From Streptomyces violaceusniger Tu 4113 (GTDB lineage: Bacteria; Actinomycetota; Actinomycetes; Streptomycetales; Streptomycetaceae), in the NCBI RefSeq assembly GCF_000147815.2, contig NC_015957.1, positions 8,928,001 to 8,992,000 of the forward strand: a DNA stretch of 64,000 nt, written 5' to 3'. This document shows, one piece after another, positions 34,621-46,836 of the stretch (the first letter of the stretch is position 1; each line of letters opens with the position of its first letter). Below the pieces are notes generated by a model. That model worked only from the letters and a program-made list of their open reading frames with translations, did no database searches and was not told the origin of the DNA. A program made the position numbers and the translations under genes.

Positions 34621-36760
34621 AATTCGCTCCCCGCCGCCGCTCACGCGAAGCCGCCTCGAACCGCTTGCCCAGGGGCTGGGGCTCGATGGAGCCGTCCGAG
34701 GAGATCTTCGGCAGGTTGGCCTGCGGCTGGGGCAGCAGCGCCTTCTTCTTGTCGATGCCGCCCTTGGCGTCGACCCCGTACAGCGCGTTGTAGATCTTGC
34801 GTACCGCCGGGCCGGAGGCCCCGGAGCCGGTACCGCCCTGGGAGATCGTCATGACGATCGAGTAGTCCTTGGTGTACGTCGCGAACCACGAGGTGGTCTG
34901 CTTGCCGTAGACCTCCGCGGTACCGGTCTTGGCGTGCATCGGGATCTTGTCCTGCGGCCAGCCCTGGAACCGCCAGGCGGCGGTGCCCCGGGTGGCGACG
35001 CCCGCGAGCGCGCTGTCGATCTTCTCGCGGGTCTGGCCCTTCATCGGCAGCTTGCCGTGCGACTCCGGCTTGATCTCCTGGACGTCCTTGCCGTCGGGGC
35101 TGACGATCGCCTTGCCGACGGTCGGGTTGTAGAGCGTTCCGCCGTTGCTGATGGCCGAGTAGATGGTGGCCATCTGGATCGGGGTGACGAGGGTGTCGCC
35201 CTGGCCGATGGAGTAGTTCACGGAGTCACCGGCGCGCATCTTCATGCCCTCGAGGCAGTTCTCGTAGGCGATCCGCTGGCCGTAGCTTCCGTCCTTCTTG
35301 CCGGTCTTGCACCAGGCGTCCTTGTTGGCCTTCCAGTAGTCCTTCTTCCACTGGCGGTCCGGGACCCGGCCGGTGACCTCGTTGGGGAGGTCGATGCCGG
35401 TCTCCTTACCGAGGCCGAACTGGTGGGCGGTCCGGTAGAACCAGTCCCCCGGCTTCTTCTTGGGCTTGTTGCCGCCGTCCTTCTTCCACTGCTCGTAGGC
35501 GAGGTGGTAGAAGACGGTGTCGCAGGAGACCTCCAGCGCGCGGCCGAGGCTGATCCCGCCGTAGTTCTCGGACTCGAAGTTCTTGAAGACCTGGCTGCCG
35601 ATGTTGAACGAGCTGGTGCAGGGATACGGCCCGTTGAAGGAGTACCCGGCGTTGATCGCGGCGGTCGTCGGGACGACCTTGAAGATCGAACCGGGGGCCG
35701 CCTGGCCCTGGATCGCCCGGTTGAGCAGCGGGTAGTTGGACTTCTTGCCGGTGAGCTGCTTGTAGTCCTTGCCGGAGATGCCGCCGACCCAGGCGTTGGG
35801 GTCGTACGACGGGTTGGACGCCATGGCCACCACCCGGCCGGTCTTGGCCTCCATGACCACGACCGCGCCGGAGTCCGCCTTGTAGTTGGTGCCGGTGTTC
35901 CGGTCGTGCTGCTTGCGGGCGTCCCGCATCGCCTGCTCCAGCTCCTTCTCCGCGACCGATTGGACGCGCGAGTCGATGCTGGTGACGACGTTGCCGCCGG
36001 GACGGGCCCGCTGGCTCTCCCGCTGACCGATGACGCGGCCGAGGTTGTCGACCTCATAGCGGGTCACCCCGGCCTTGCCGCGCAGCTCGCTGTCGTACTG
36101 GCGCTCGAGGCCGTTGCTGCCGACCTGGTCCGAGCGGAGCAGGGGCGACTTGGTGTGCTCGGCCTCCTTCACCTGCTCATCGGTGACCGGGGAGAGATAG
36201 CCGAGCACCTGGGCGGCGTTGGAACCGGCGGGAGCGGCGTAGCGGCGCACGGCGGTGGGCTCGGCACTGATGCCGGGGAAGTCCTCTTCGCGCTCGCGGA
36301 TCTGCAGCGCCTGCTTGGCGCTGGCCTCGTCCGTGATCGGGATGGGCTGGTACGGGGAACCGTTCCAGCAGGGCTGCGGGGTCTTGGCGTCGCACAGCCG
36401 GACCTTGTCCATGACGTCCTTGGGCTTCATGCCCAGGACATCGGCCAGGCGGGTGAGGGCGGCCTTGCCGTCGTCCGGCATCTTCATCAGCTCGGTGCGG
36501 CTGGCGGAGACGACCAGACGGGTCTCGTTGTCGGCGAGCGGCACACCGCGGGCGTCCAGTATGGAGCCGCGCACGGCGGGGTGGACGACCTGCTGGACGT
36601 GGTTGTTGGCGGCTTCGGCGGTGTACTCGTCGCCGTTGCGGATCTGCAGGTACCACAGGCGCCCGCCGAGGGTCAGCAGCAGCGAGAAGACCAGGATCTG
36701 GAGGCCGACGAGCCGGATGGTGACCCGGGAGGTCCGTCCGGTCTCGGGGATATTACTCAT
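34616..36760 (-). CDS. mrdA: Penicillin-binding protein 2 (MrdA-type class B transpeptidase)
   Basis: Cross-links lateral or spore-wall peptidoglycan as the partner of RodA. Seen: 714 residues. A short cytoplasmic N-terminus leads to one membrane helix (LVGLQILVFSLLLTLGGRLW, about 18-37) and the pedestal domain (about 60-300, RGSILDARGVPLADNE). The transpeptidase domain has active-site GSIFK (SxxK), SCDT in the SxN/SxD position, and KTGTAE. Lys/Trp-rich inserts (about 440-520) are longer than in E. coli PBP2. It follows mreD with a 60-bp gap and is chained to rodA through two small ORFs. Confidence 0.96.
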   Translation of the reverse strand: MSNIPETGRTSRVTIRLVGLQILVFSLLLTLGGRLWYLQIRNGDEYTAEAANNHVQQVVHPAVRGSILDARGVPLADNETRLVVSASRTELMKMPDDGKAALTRLADVLGMKPKDVMDKVRLCDAKTPQPCWNGSPYQPIPITDEASAKQALQIREREEDFPGISAEPTAVRRYAAPAGSNAAQVLGYLSPVTDEQVKEAEHTKSPLLRSDQVGSNGLERQYDSELRGKAGVTRYEVDNLGRVIGQRESQRARPGGNVVTSIDSRVQSVAEKELEQAMRDARKQHDRNTGTNYKADSGAVVVMEAKTGRVVAMASNPSYDPNAWVGGISGKDYKQLTGKKSNYPLLNRAIQGQAAPGSIFKVVPTTAAINAGYSFNGPYPCTSSFNIGSQVFKNFESENYGGISLGRALEVSCDTVFYHLAYEQWKKDGGNKPKKKPGDWFYRTAHQFGLGKETGIDLPNEVTGRVPDRQWKKDYWKANKDAWCKTGKKDGSYGQRIAYENCLEGMKMRAGDSVNYSIGQGDTLVTPIQMATIYSAISNGGTLYNPTVGKAIVSPDGKDVQEIKPESHGKLPMKGQTREKIDSALAGVATRGTAAWRFQGWPQDKIPMHAKTGTAEVYGKQTTSWFATYTKDYSIVMTISQGGTGSGASGPAVRKIYNALYGVDAKGGIDKKKALLPQPQANLPKISSDGSIEPQPLGKRFEAASRERRRGANS

Positions 36761-36820
36761 GGCATCCCCTGAGGGCGGTGGTGGGCAAGGGGAGGGCGAC
36801 AGGCGGGAGGGCGGCGGGGC

Positions 36821-37534
36821 TCACAGGCGCTTGACCCCCTTGATGCGTGCCGTCCTGTTCTTCCCGGTGCGGGCCAGCAGCCCGCCGCGCTGGCTGCCGA
36901 TCCGGGCCGCCCGGCCCGGACGCTTGAGCCGGCTCATCCGGCCGACCCGGCCGGTGCTGACGCCGCCCGCCGTGCTGATCCAGCGGGACGGGCTCTCACC
37001 GCCGCCGCCCGCGCTGTCGGCCATCGGATCGTTCTCACTCCGTCTGGCCAGCCCCATGATCAGCGGCACCGTGAAGGGTGCCAGCAGCAGGTCGTAGAGG
37101 GCCGCGGTGAACAGCAGCTTGCCCAGGCCCACCTGACGGGCCGCGTCGTCGCCGACGAGGATGCCGACCCCGGCGTAGAGCAGCGTGGCGCCGATGGCCG
37201 CCGCCACGACCACCAGCATCGGCCCGGTGGCCGACCTGAGCTGGCCGGACTCCGGCTTGGCGAGCCCCGCCAGATAGCCGATGACACACAGCACCAGGGC
37301 ATAGCGGCCGGCGGCGTGGTCGGCGGGCGGGGCGAGGTCGGCGAGCAGCCCCGCGGCGAAGCCGATGAGCGCACCGCCGGTGTGGCCGTAGACGAGCGCG
37401 AGGCCGAGCACGACGAGGAGCAGCAGGTCCGGGACGGCGCCGGGCAGTTGGAGCCGGGCCAGCACACAGATCTGGACGACGAGGGCGAAGACCACCAGGC
37501 AGGTCGACAGGACGATCCGGTTGAGGTGCAGCAT
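36821..37534 (-). CDS. mreD: Rod shape-determining protein MreD
   Basis: Membrane protein of the Mre complex. Seen: 237 residues. About five membrane helices fill the first 165 (RIVLSTCLVVFALVVQICVL, LLLLVVLGLALVYGHTGGAL, GFAAGLLADLAPP). The motif GFAAGLLADLAPPAD matches the MreD GFxxGLxxD region, and LYDLLLAPFTVPL lies in the last helix. A basic cytoplasmic tail (about 175-237) is specific to actinomycete forms. It starts three bases after mreC stops, so it is co-translated. Confidence 0.92.
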   Translation of the reverse strand: MLHLNRIVLSTCLVVFALVVQICVLARLQLPGAVPDLLLLVVLGLALVYGHTGGALIGFAAGLLADLAPPADHAAGRYALVLCVIGYLAGLAKPESGQLRSATGPMLVVVAAAIGATLLYAGVGILVGDDAARQVGLGKLLFTAALYDLLLAPFTVPLIMGLARRSENDPMADSAGGGGESPSRWISTAGGVSTGRVGRMSRLKRPGRAARIGSQRGGLLARTGKNRTARIKGVKRL

Positions 37535-37537
37535 CGG

Positions 37538-38482
37538 TCAGCTCCTGTTGGCGGCCGGGCTCGTGGCGGTGGCGGAGGGGTTGGCCGTGACGGTGACCGT
37601 GGGCGTCGGCTTGGGCTTCGCGGGCTTGGGCGGCAGCACGGTGTCACGCGGGTTGCCGCGCGGCGGCTGGACGACGACCCCGACGATGTCCAGCTTGCTG
37701 AACCGCACGTACGGGCGCACTTGAAGCGTGCGGGTGAGATCCCCTCCGGTGGGGTCGACGCGCACGACCTTGCCGACCGGGACTCCGGGGACGAACGGCT
37801 TGTCCGCCTGGGAGCCGAAGGTGACCATCCGGTCGCCCGGCTTGATCCGGGCCTTGCCGTTGAGGAGCTGCACATGGAGCGAGCGGTCGCCGCGCCCGGT
37901 GGCGAAGCCGAGCTCGCCCGACCCCTCCATACGGGTGCCGACGGTGAAGTCCGGGTCGATGGCGAGCAGCACGGTCGCCGTCGAGGAGCCGACGGTGGTG
38001 ACCCGGCCGACCAGCCCGTCGCCGTTGATGACGGTCATGTCGCGGCGGACGCCGTCGTTGCTGCCGATGTCGAGGGTGACGGTCCAGGAGAAGCCCTGGG
38101 CGGCGCCGATGCCGATGACCTGGGCGCCCTTGATGCCGTATTGACCGGCGCCCGCGGTCTTGAGCAGCTTGTCGAGCTCGGCCGAGCGGGCGCGGTTACG
38201 GGAGTCGTTGCCGAGCTTTTGCTTGAGTTTGGTGTTCTCTTCCTCCAGGCGGCGGACCCGGTCGTGCCGGTCACCGGATTCCCGTACGGCCGCGACGGCG
38301 TTGCCGACCGGGTCGACGGCGGTCGCGACGCCGTCCTCCACAGGCCCGAAGACGGAAGCGGCGGCCTGACGGGCGCCGTCGAGGGGTGAGTCCTCGCCGC
38401 CGCGGATATCCACCGTGATCAGCGCGAACGCGATGGCGACCAGCAGCACCAGGAGCAGCCGGCTCTCTCGTGTGTCCCTCAC
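37538..38482 (-). CDS. mreC: Rod shape-determining protein MreC
   Basis: Periplasm-equivalent scaffold linking MreB to PBP2/RodA. Seen: 314 residues. One N-terminal helix (LLLVLLVAIAFALITV, about 8-24) is followed by a coiled coil (about 65-100, RVRRLEEENTKLKQKLG) and the double beta-barrel domain (about 115-280) with VTLDIGSNDGVRRDMTVING, GLVGRV and DRMVTFGSQADKPFVPGVPV. A Pro/Thr/Ala tail ends it. The coiled coil and barrel are typical. In S. coelicolor MreC is part of the spore-wall synthesis complex. Confidence 0.95.
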   Translation of the reverse strand: MRDTRESRLLLVLLVAIAFALITVDIRGGEDSPLDGARQAAASVFGPVEDGVATAVDPVGNAVAAVRESGDRHDRVRRLEEENTKLKQKLGNDSRNRARSAELDKLLKTAGAGQYGIKGAQVIGIGAAQGFSWTVTLDIGSNDGVRRDMTVINGDGLVGRVTTVGSSTATVLLAIDPDFTVGTRMEGSGELGFATGRGDRSLHVQLLNGKARIKPGDRMVTFGSQADKPFVPGVPVGKVVRVDPTGGDLTRTLQVRPYVRFSKLDIVGVVVQPPRGNPRDTVLPPKPAKPKPTPTVTVTANPSATATSPAANRS

Positions 38483-38630
38483 GTGCGGCGACGTGCCTTC
38501 CTCGTCGAAGTCGGACCGGTGCCGGTGCCGGTGATGTGGTGACCGGCCGGTCCTGGGGAGCCTTATGCCTGTATATCAGCGTTCCGCCGCACGGGCAGCC
38601 AACCACCCACACGGCCGGTTCGCCGGATTG

Positions 38631-39662
38631 TCATCTGCGGGGCTGGGCGTCCAGCACCTGCTGGAGCGCCTCGAACTCCTCCACGCACTTGCCGGACCCG
38701 AGCGCGACGGAGTCCAGCGGGTCCTCGGCGATATGGATCGGCATCCCGGTCTCCTGGCGCAGCCGCTCATCCAGGCCGCGCAGCAGCGCACCGCCGCCGG
38801 TGAGCACGATGCCGCGGTCCATGACGTCGCCGGAGAGCTCCGGGGGGCACTTGTCGAGGGTGGTCTTGACGGCGTCGACGATCGAGTTGACCGGCTCCTC
38901 CATGGCCTTGCGGACCTCGGCGGCGGAGATCACGACGGTCTTGGGGAGGCCGCTGACGAGGTCACGGCCGCGGATCTCGGTGTGTTCCTCTTCGTCGCTC
39001 TCGGCCGCGGAGCCGATGGTGATCTTGATGTTCTCGGCGGTGCGCTCGCCGAGCAGCAGGCTGTACTCCTTCTTGATGTGCTGGATGATCGCGTTGTCCA
39101 GCTCATCGCCCGCCACCCGGATGGACTGCGCGGTGACGATGCCGCCCAGCGAGATGACGGCGACCTCGGTGGTGCCGCCGCCGATGTCCACGACCATGTT
39201 GCCGGTGGCCTCGTGGACGGGAAGGCCGGAACCGATGGCCGCGGCCATGGGCTCCTCGATGATATGCACCTGGCGGGCGCCCGCCTGGGTGGACGCCTCG
39301 ATTACGGCACGGCGCTCAACTCCGGTGATACCGGAAGGCACACAGACGACCACTCGGGGCCGGGCGAGATAGCGGCGCTTATGAATTTTCAGGATGAAGT
39401 ACCGCAACATCCGCTCGGTGATCTCGAAGTCGGCGATAACGCCGTCCTTGAGCGGACGCACAGCGACGATGTTGCCAGGGGTGCGGCCGATCATCTTCTT
39501 CGCCTCGGCGCCCACGGCGAGAATTCCGCCAGTGTTGGTGTTGATGGCGACGACGGATGGCTCGTTGAGGACGATCCCGCGGCCCCTGACGTACACCAGC
39601 GTGTTGGCGGTCCCGAGGTCGACAGCCATGTCACGGCCGATGAACGACATGTTGTTCCCCAT
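38631..39662 (-). CDS. mreB: Actin-like MreB
   Basis: Actin-like filament protein; in Streptomyces it acts in spore-wall thickening and aerial growth rather than vegetative elongation. Seen: 343 residues. Phosphate-1 loop [17 protein letters not shown], phosphate-2 [18 protein letters not shown], the adenosine motif [14 protein letters not shown] and the MreB-specific [10 protein letters not shown]-terminus are all present. It is the first gene of the mreB-mreC-mreD-pbp2-rodA series on this strand. Confidence 0.98.
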   Translation of the reverse strand: MGNNMSFIGRDMAVDLGTANTLVYVRGRGIVLNEPSVVAINTNTGGILAVGAEAKKMIGRTPGNIVAVRPLKDGVIADFEITERMLRYFILKIHKRRYLARPRVVVCVPSGITGVERRAVIEASTQAGARQVHIIEEPMAAAIGSGLPVHEATGNMVVDIGGGTTEVAVISLGGIVTAQSIRVAGDELDNAIIQHIKKEYSLLLGERTAENIKITIGSAAESDEEEHTEIRGRDLVSGLPKTVVISAAEVRKAMEEPVNSIVDAVKTTLDKCPPELSGDVMDRGIVLTGGGALLRGLDERLRQETGMPIHIAEDPLDSVALGSGKCVEEFEALQQVLDAQPRR

Positions 39663-39971
39663 GAGGATACGTCAGGCCTTCCCTGCTGGAGCGATTGCTT
39701 GCTAGAGGTCGGCAGGATGGGTGTGCGCTGCGAGGCGCTGAGGCTTCATCGTAGTCACGCCCGCTCGAACACGCTGCGGGGGTCCTCCGCCATTGTCAGC
39801 AGAACACGACCCCGCCTCCTCTAATGGTGACGTCGTGTCGCGGAGATGCGTTCCCCCGATCGGCTCGCATATGCCGAAGGGCGGCCGGGTAATTCGGCCG
39901 CCCCCAGGTCAGCAGGGGTGTGGCAAGCTGATGATCAAACTGATGGCCGATCAGTACCGATCGGATCGGGA
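39663..39971. other. Intergenic region between mreB and ndk
   Basis: About 310 bp without a supportable gene. It must hold the mreB promoter(s); no clear -35/-10 pair stands out. Near its right end the ndk-sense transcript reads CTGAT, CGGCC, ATCAG, TTTG (39936-39954), a weak terminator-like hairpin. Confidence 0.6.
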
Positions 39972-40385
39972 TCAGGCGAGCCCGGGAAAGAAAATCTTGA
40001 TTTCCCGTTCGGCGGACTCCTCGGAGTCCGAGGCATGGATCAGATTTTCCCGAACGATGGTGCCGAAATCGCCACGGATGGACCCGGGCGCCGCGGCGAT
40101 CGGGTCGGTCGGCCCGGCCAGCGCCCGGACGCCCTCGATGACCCGCTCGCCCTCGACGACCAGCGCCACGGACGGAGCGGAGGCCATGAACTCCATCAGG
40201 GGCTCGTAGAAGGGCTTGCCGACATGCTCGGCGTAGTGCTGCTCCAGGACCTCACGGTCCAGCCGACGCAGCTCGAGGGCGCTGATCGTCCAGCCCGCCT
40301 TCTTCTCGATCCGCCCCAGAATCTCGCCCACCAGACCGCGTCGGACGGCGTCGGGCTTGAGAAGGACGAGCGTGCGCTGGCTCAC
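39972..40385 (-). CDS. ndk: Nucleoside diphosphate kinase
   Basis: Transfers phosphate from ATP to NDPs through a phospho-histidine. Seen: 137 residues, normal length. MSQRTLVLLKPDAVRRGLVG, KPFYEPLMEFM, VVEGERVIEGVRALAGPTDP and the active-site histidine at 117 in NLIHASDS are all present. It is the next gene after a small DUF4233 membrane gene and folC on the same strand, so it may be part of that transcript. Confidence 0.98.
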   Translation of the reverse strand: MSQRTLVLLKPDAVRRGLVGEILGRIEKKAGWTISALELRRLDREVLEQHYAEHVGKPFYEPLMEFMASAPSVALVVEGERVIEGVRALAGPTDPIAAAPGSIRGDFGTIVRENLIHASDSEESAEREIKIFFPGLA

Positions 40386-40460
40386 GGTGCGGGCTCCTTT
40401 GGGAAATGGCGTGCTGGTGGCGCTGTGAGGCAGAGGCTACATGGGTGAACGAGGGCCACG

Positions 40461-40814
40461 TCACGCAGTGTCAGGCGAGGCGGCCGAGGCCGCGGCGAAC
40501 CGCGCCTTCGCCTCGTCGACCTTACGGCCGAAGTGGACCGAGGCCCACCACAGCGCGGCGAAGACCACCCCGAGGACGAACATGGTGGTCACCACGAAAC
40601 CGCTCAGCACCAGGCCGATCTGCAGGGCCCAGCCGATCTGCACCGCGCCCGGACGGCTCAGCATCCCGCACAGCAGCACACACAGAACCATGGCGATCCC
40701 GCTGACCGTCCAGACGGTGCCCGTCGACAGCCCGGACGTCTTCATCGCGACCAGCCCGGCGAAGCCGATCACAAAGAACTCACCGATGAGGGTGGAAGCG
40801 CACAGTGTCCGCAT
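40461..40814 (-). CDS. DUF4233 membrane protein
   Basis: A 117-residue protein with four predicted helices: FFVIGFAGLVAMKTSGLSTG, VSGIAMVLCVLLCGMLSR, QIGWALQIGLVLSGFVVTTM and FVLGVVFAALWWASVHFG. It ends in a Lys/Ala/Glu cytoplasmic tail. A homologue immediately downstream of folC is standard in actinobacteria. The gap from the folC stop is one base, so the genes are co-translated. Function unknown. Confidence 0.85.
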   Translation of the reverse strand: MRTLCASTLIGEFFVIGFAGLVAMKTSGLSTGTVWTVSGIAMVLCVLLCGMLSRPGAVQIGWALQIGLVLSGFVVTTMFVLGVVFAALWWASVHFGRKVDEAKARFAAASAASPDTA

Positions 40815-40815
40815 A

Positions 40816-42321
40816 TCAGCCCCTTCCCAGAAGCAGCCGGGCCTCGCCGACCGTGATCACCGACCCGGTCACCAGCACACCCGCTCCGGCGTATTCGCCC
40901 TCTTCCTCCGCCAGGGTGATGGCTTCCTCCAGGGCGTCGTCCAGCCGGGGCTCTACCTGGACCCGGTCGGAGCCGAAGACCTCGACGGCGATCGCGGCCA
41001 GCTCGTCCGGGTCCATCGAGCGATGGCTGGAATTGCGGGTCACCACGACCTCGGCGAAGATCGGCTCGAAGGCTTCCAGCACACCGCGCACATCCTTGTC
41101 GGCGCTCGCCCCGACCACGCCGATCAGCCGGCTGAAGTCGAAGGACTCGGTGACCGCCTCGGCCGCCGCACGGGCGCCCGCGGGGTTGTGCGCGGCGTCC
41201 AGCACCACGGTGGGGCTGCGGCGCACGACCTCCATCCGGCCCGGCGAGGTCACCGAGGCGAAGGCGGAACGGATCGCGTCGATGTCGAGCGTGCGGGCGT
41301 GCTGGGAGCCGACGCCGAAGAACGCCTCCACGGCCGCCAGTGCCATCGCCGCGTTGTGCGCCTGGTGGGCGCCGTGCAGCGGGAGGAAGACATCGGGGTA
41401 CTCTCCGCCGAGGCCGCGCAGGGTCAGCAGCTGACCGCCGACCGCCACCTCCCGGGAGAGCACACCGAACTCCATGCCCTCGCGGGCGACCGTGGCGTCC
41501 ACCTCGACCGCGCGCTTGAGCACCACGGAGGCGGCCTCCACCGGCTGCTGCGCGAGCACCACGGTGGCGTCCTGCTTGACTATGCCGGCCTTCTCCGTGG
41601 CGATCTGCTCAGGAGTGGTGCCGAGCCGGTCGGTGTGGTCCAGCGAGATCGGCATGATCACCGCGACGCCCGCGTCGACCACATTGGTGGCGTCCCAGGA
41701 GCCGCCCATGCCGACCTCGACCACCGCGATGTCCACGGGCGCGTCCGCGAAGGCCGCGTACGCCATCCCGGTGAGCACCTCGAAGAAGGACAGCCGGTGC
41801 TCCTGCTGGGCGTCGACCATCTCGATGTACGGCTGGATGTCCTGGTACGTCTCGATGAACCGCTCGGCGGAGATCGGCGCCCCGTCCAGGCTGATCCGCT
41901 CGGTGATCGACTGGACATGGGGGCTGGTGTAGCGGCCGGTGCGCAGCTCGAAGGCGCCCAGCAGCGACTCGACCATGCGGGCGGTGCTGGTCTTGCCGTT
42001 CGTGCCGGTGATGTGGATCGAGGGATAGGACCGCTGCGGCGAGCCGAGGATGTCCATCAGCGACTCGATGCGCACCAGCGACGGGTCCAGCTTGGTCTCC
42101 GGCCAGCGCTTGGCCAGCTCGCCCTCCACCTCGCGCAGGGCGCGGTCCACCTCGGGGTCGGCCGGGCGGGACGGAATGCCGTCCCCCTGCGGTGGCCCGG
42201 ACTGCGCACGCAGTGTCCGGCTACCGGCCTCGATCACCGCCAGATCGGGGTCACGGTCGGTCTCGGCTTCGACGATCTCTTCGAACTCGTCGGACTCGTT
42301 CTGGGGACGCTCCTCGCTCAC
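40816..42321 (-). CDS. folC: Bifunctional folylpolyglutamate/dihydrofolate synthase
   Basis: Mur-ligase-type enzyme that adds glutamate to folates. Seen: 501 residues from GTG at 42321 (VSEERPQNESDEF). The P-loop ITGTNGKTSTARMVESLLGA lies at about 110-130, the folate loop ISLDGAPISAERF follows, and the metal and substrate blocks EVGMGGSWDATNVVDAGVAV and VVLDAAHNPAGARAAAE mark the central and C-terminal domains. About 60 N-terminal residues are a non-conserved acidic extension. A GTG at 42321 is preferred over the ATG at 42351. It is followed directly by the DUF4233 gene. Confidence 0.95.
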   Translation of the reverse strand: MSEERPQNESDEFEEIVEAETDRDPDLAVIEAGSRTLRAQSGPPQGDGIPSRPADPEVDRALREVEGELAKRWPETKLDPSLVRIESLMDILGSPQRSYPSIHITGTNGKTSTARMVESLLGAFELRTGRYTSPHVQSITERISLDGAPISAERFIETYQDIQPYIEMVDAQQEHRLSFFEVLTGMAYAAFADAPVDIAVVEVGMGGSWDATNVVDAGVAVIMPISLDHTDRLGTTPEQIATEKAGIVKQDATVVLAQQPVEAASVVLKRAVEVDATVAREGMEFGVLSREVAVGGQLLTLRGLGGEYPDVFLPLHGAHQAHNAAMALAAVEAFFGVGSQHARTLDIDAIRSAFASVTSPGRMEVVRRSPTVVLDAAHNPAGARAAAEAVTESFDFSRLIGVVGASADKDVRGVLEAFEPIFAEVVVTRNSSHRSMDPDELAAIAVEVFGSDRVQVEPRLDDALEEAITLAEEEGEYAGAGVLVTGSVITVGEARLLLGRG

Positions 42322-42400
42322 GCCGACCAGTCTACGAGGCAGGGGTGACAAGCCGGGCCAGCGCCATCCCCGCGGTCACGACCCGGTATCACCGAGGGGG

Positions 42401-43861
42401 TCACGACCCGCTATCGGCGAGAGCAGCCTTCATCATCGACTTGGCGATCGGCCCCGCGAGACCGCCACCAGAAATGTCGGCGCGGGCCGCGTCGCTGTCC
42501 TCGACCGCCACCGCGACCGCGACCTTGTGGCCGCCGCCGGCGTCCGCGTAGCTGATGAACCACGCGTAGGGATTGGCGCTGTTGTTCTCACCGTGCTGGG
42601 CGGTGCCGGTCTTGCCGCCCACCGTCACCCCGGGGATCTTCGCGTTGGTCCCGGTGCCCTCGTCCACGACCGTCCGCATCGCGGACTGCAGCTCGGACGC
42701 GGTGTGCTTGGACATCGCCTCGCCGTAGGTCTTGGCCTGGTTACGGTCCAGGGCGGAGGCAGTGCCGTCCGTGCTGCGGTCGACCTCGTACGGGGTCATC
42801 AGCTTGCCGTCGTTCGCGATGGCCGAGGAGACCATCGCCATCTGCAGCGGAGTGGCCGTCACATCGAACTGGCCCATTCCGCTCAGGGCCGTCTGCGAGT
42901 CGTTCATCCCGCTCGGGTAGAGACTCTTCGCGGCGCGCACCGGGATGTCCAGCTTGGAGTCGTCGAAGCCCAGCTTCTCGGCCTGCGCCGACACCTTGGA
43001 CTGGCCCAGGTCCACGGCCATCTTCGCGAAGACCGTGTTGCACGAGTACTCCAGGGCGGTGCGTATCGTCGCGTTCTTACAGGGCGCCGACCGGTTCTCG
43101 TTGCGCATATCGGTGACCGTGCCCGGCAGCCGGTACGGATCCGGGCTCTTGGTCGGCTCGTCCACCGAGGAGTACAGCCCGTTCTCCAGCGCCGCGGCGG
43201 CGACCAGGACCTTGAAGGTCGAGCCCGGCGGGTACGTCTGGCGCAGCGCGCGGTTCAGCATCGGCTGCTTCTTGTCCTTCTGCAGCGCGAGCCACGCCTT
43301 CTGGTCCTTGGTGGAGGAGCCCGCGAAGCTGCCGGGGTCGTACGAGGGCGTGCTGGCCAGGCCCAGGACGGCGCCGGTCGTGGGGTCGAGCGCCACGGCC
43401 GCGCCGGTCTTGTTGCCCAGGCCCTCGTAGGCGGCCTTCTGCACGGCCGGATTGATCGTGGTGATCACGTCGCCGGGCTTGGACCGCTCCCGCGTCACCG
43501 CCTCGAGCGGGTTCTTCAGCCGGCTGTCGGAGCCGTCGAGGACCTGCCGGTCCAGGGCCTCGAGCTGAGTGCTGCCGTAGGACTGGGAGGCGTAGCCGAT
43601 GACCGGGGCCCAGAGCTTGCCGTCGGTGTAGGTGCGCTTGTACTTCAGGGCGCCGTCGGTGGAGGCCGAGCCGGTGATCGGCTTGCCGCCGGCCAGGATG
43701 TCGCCCAGCGGGCCGGCGTACTGGGAGATGGCCACACGGCTGTTGTGCGAGTTGTCCCGGAGACTGGCGCCTCTCGCCAACTGCACATAGGTGGCCCAGG
43801 CGAGCAGGGCCAGCACGAGCAGCAGCGAGAAAATGGAGGCCCTTCGCAGAGGCTGGTTCAT
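42401..43861 (-). CDS. Class B penicillin-binding protein (PbpA/FtsI-like transpeptidase)
   Basis: Cross-links peptidoglycan. Seen: 486 residues from ATG at 43861 (MNQPLRRASIFSLLLVLALL), with a single N-terminal membrane helix, a short pedestal without the long PBP2 inserts, and a transpeptidase domain with STFK (PPGSTFKVLVA), SCN (EYSCNTVFAK) and KTGTAQ. This is the PbpA form that sits beside FtsW/RodA genes elsewhere in Streptomyces. A paralogue here, between folC and valS, is not at the site I remember for S. coelicolor, so it may be an extra copy. A 10-bp inverted repeat lies just upstream of the start. Confidence 0.94.
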   Translation of the reverse strand: MNQPLRRASIFSLLLVLALLAWATYVQLARGASLRDNSHNSRVAISQYAGPLGDILAGGKPITGSASTDGALKYKRTYTDGKLWAPVIGYASQSYGSTQLEALDRQVLDGSDSRLKNPLEAVTRERSKPGDVITTINPAVQKAAYEGLGNKTGAAVALDPTTGAVLGLASTPSYDPGSFAGSSTKDQKAWLALQKDKKQPMLNRALRQTYPPGSTFKVLVAAAALENGLYSSVDEPTKSPDPYRLPGTVTDMRNENRSAPCKNATIRTALEYSCNTVFAKMAVDLGQSKVSAQAEKLGFDDSKLDIPVRAAKSLYPSGMNDSQTALSGMGQFDVTATPLQMAMVSSAIANDGKLMTPYEVDRSTDGTASALDRNQAKTYGEAMSKHTASELQSAMRTVVDEGTGTNAKIPGVTVGGKTGTAQHGENNSANPYAWFISYADAGGGHKVAVAVAVEDSDAARADISGGGLAGPIAKSMMKAALADSGS

Positions 43862-43874
43862 GGAGGGTGGAGCT

Positions 43875-43910
43875 CCTTCCGGGACGTACTGCCGGAGAAC
43901 TCCCGGAAGG
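43875..43910. promoter_or_regulatory. Inverted repeat in the 5' leader of the PBP gene
   Basis: CCTTCCGGGA (43875-43884) and TCCCGGAAGG (43901-43910) form a perfect 10-bp stem with a 16-base loop, ending 14 bases before the ATG. It could be an operator or an mRNA hairpin that partly covers the ribosome site. No known factor is implied. Confidence 0.55.
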
Positions 43911-44000
43911 CAGTGTTTGGTTCCCGGTGGGGCTTTGCTGTGCGGGGCCTGTGAGGCGTTTGTGAGGCTTCTCCGGGCGCCTGTGGCACATCGCACACAC

Positions 44001-44033
44001 CAAAGCGCCCCCGCCGGAATCCGGCGAGGGCGC
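44001..44033 (-). terminator. Terminator after valS
   Basis: The valS-sense transcript has GCGCCCTCGCCGG, loop ATT and CCGGCGGGGGCGC (13 bp with one mismatch), then TTTG. It lies 52 bases beyond the valS stop and before the PBP gene, so the two genes are probably separate transcripts. Confidence 0.75.
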
Positions 44034-44085
44034 CTCATGCGATCAGTGCCGACCGGCTTGGGGTCAGCTCTTGGTTCAGCCCTTG

Positions 44086-46719
<2,634 letters not shown>

Positions 46720-46836
46720 CTCCGCAGTCTAAAGGGCCGCGGCCTTCCGTTACGAACCCGTTGTGGCCCCAGGGCCAAGGCGCCCTGAGGCGTCGGGAAG
46801 GATGTTTGGAACTGTCATGCGCATAAGGAGAGGCAC

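Noticed and set aside
34408..34644. One longer ORF spanning the whole pbp2-rodA junction
   Set aside because: The frame overlaps the pbp2 coding end and has no start signal upstream. The two shorter frames with overlapping starts and ribosome sites fit better.
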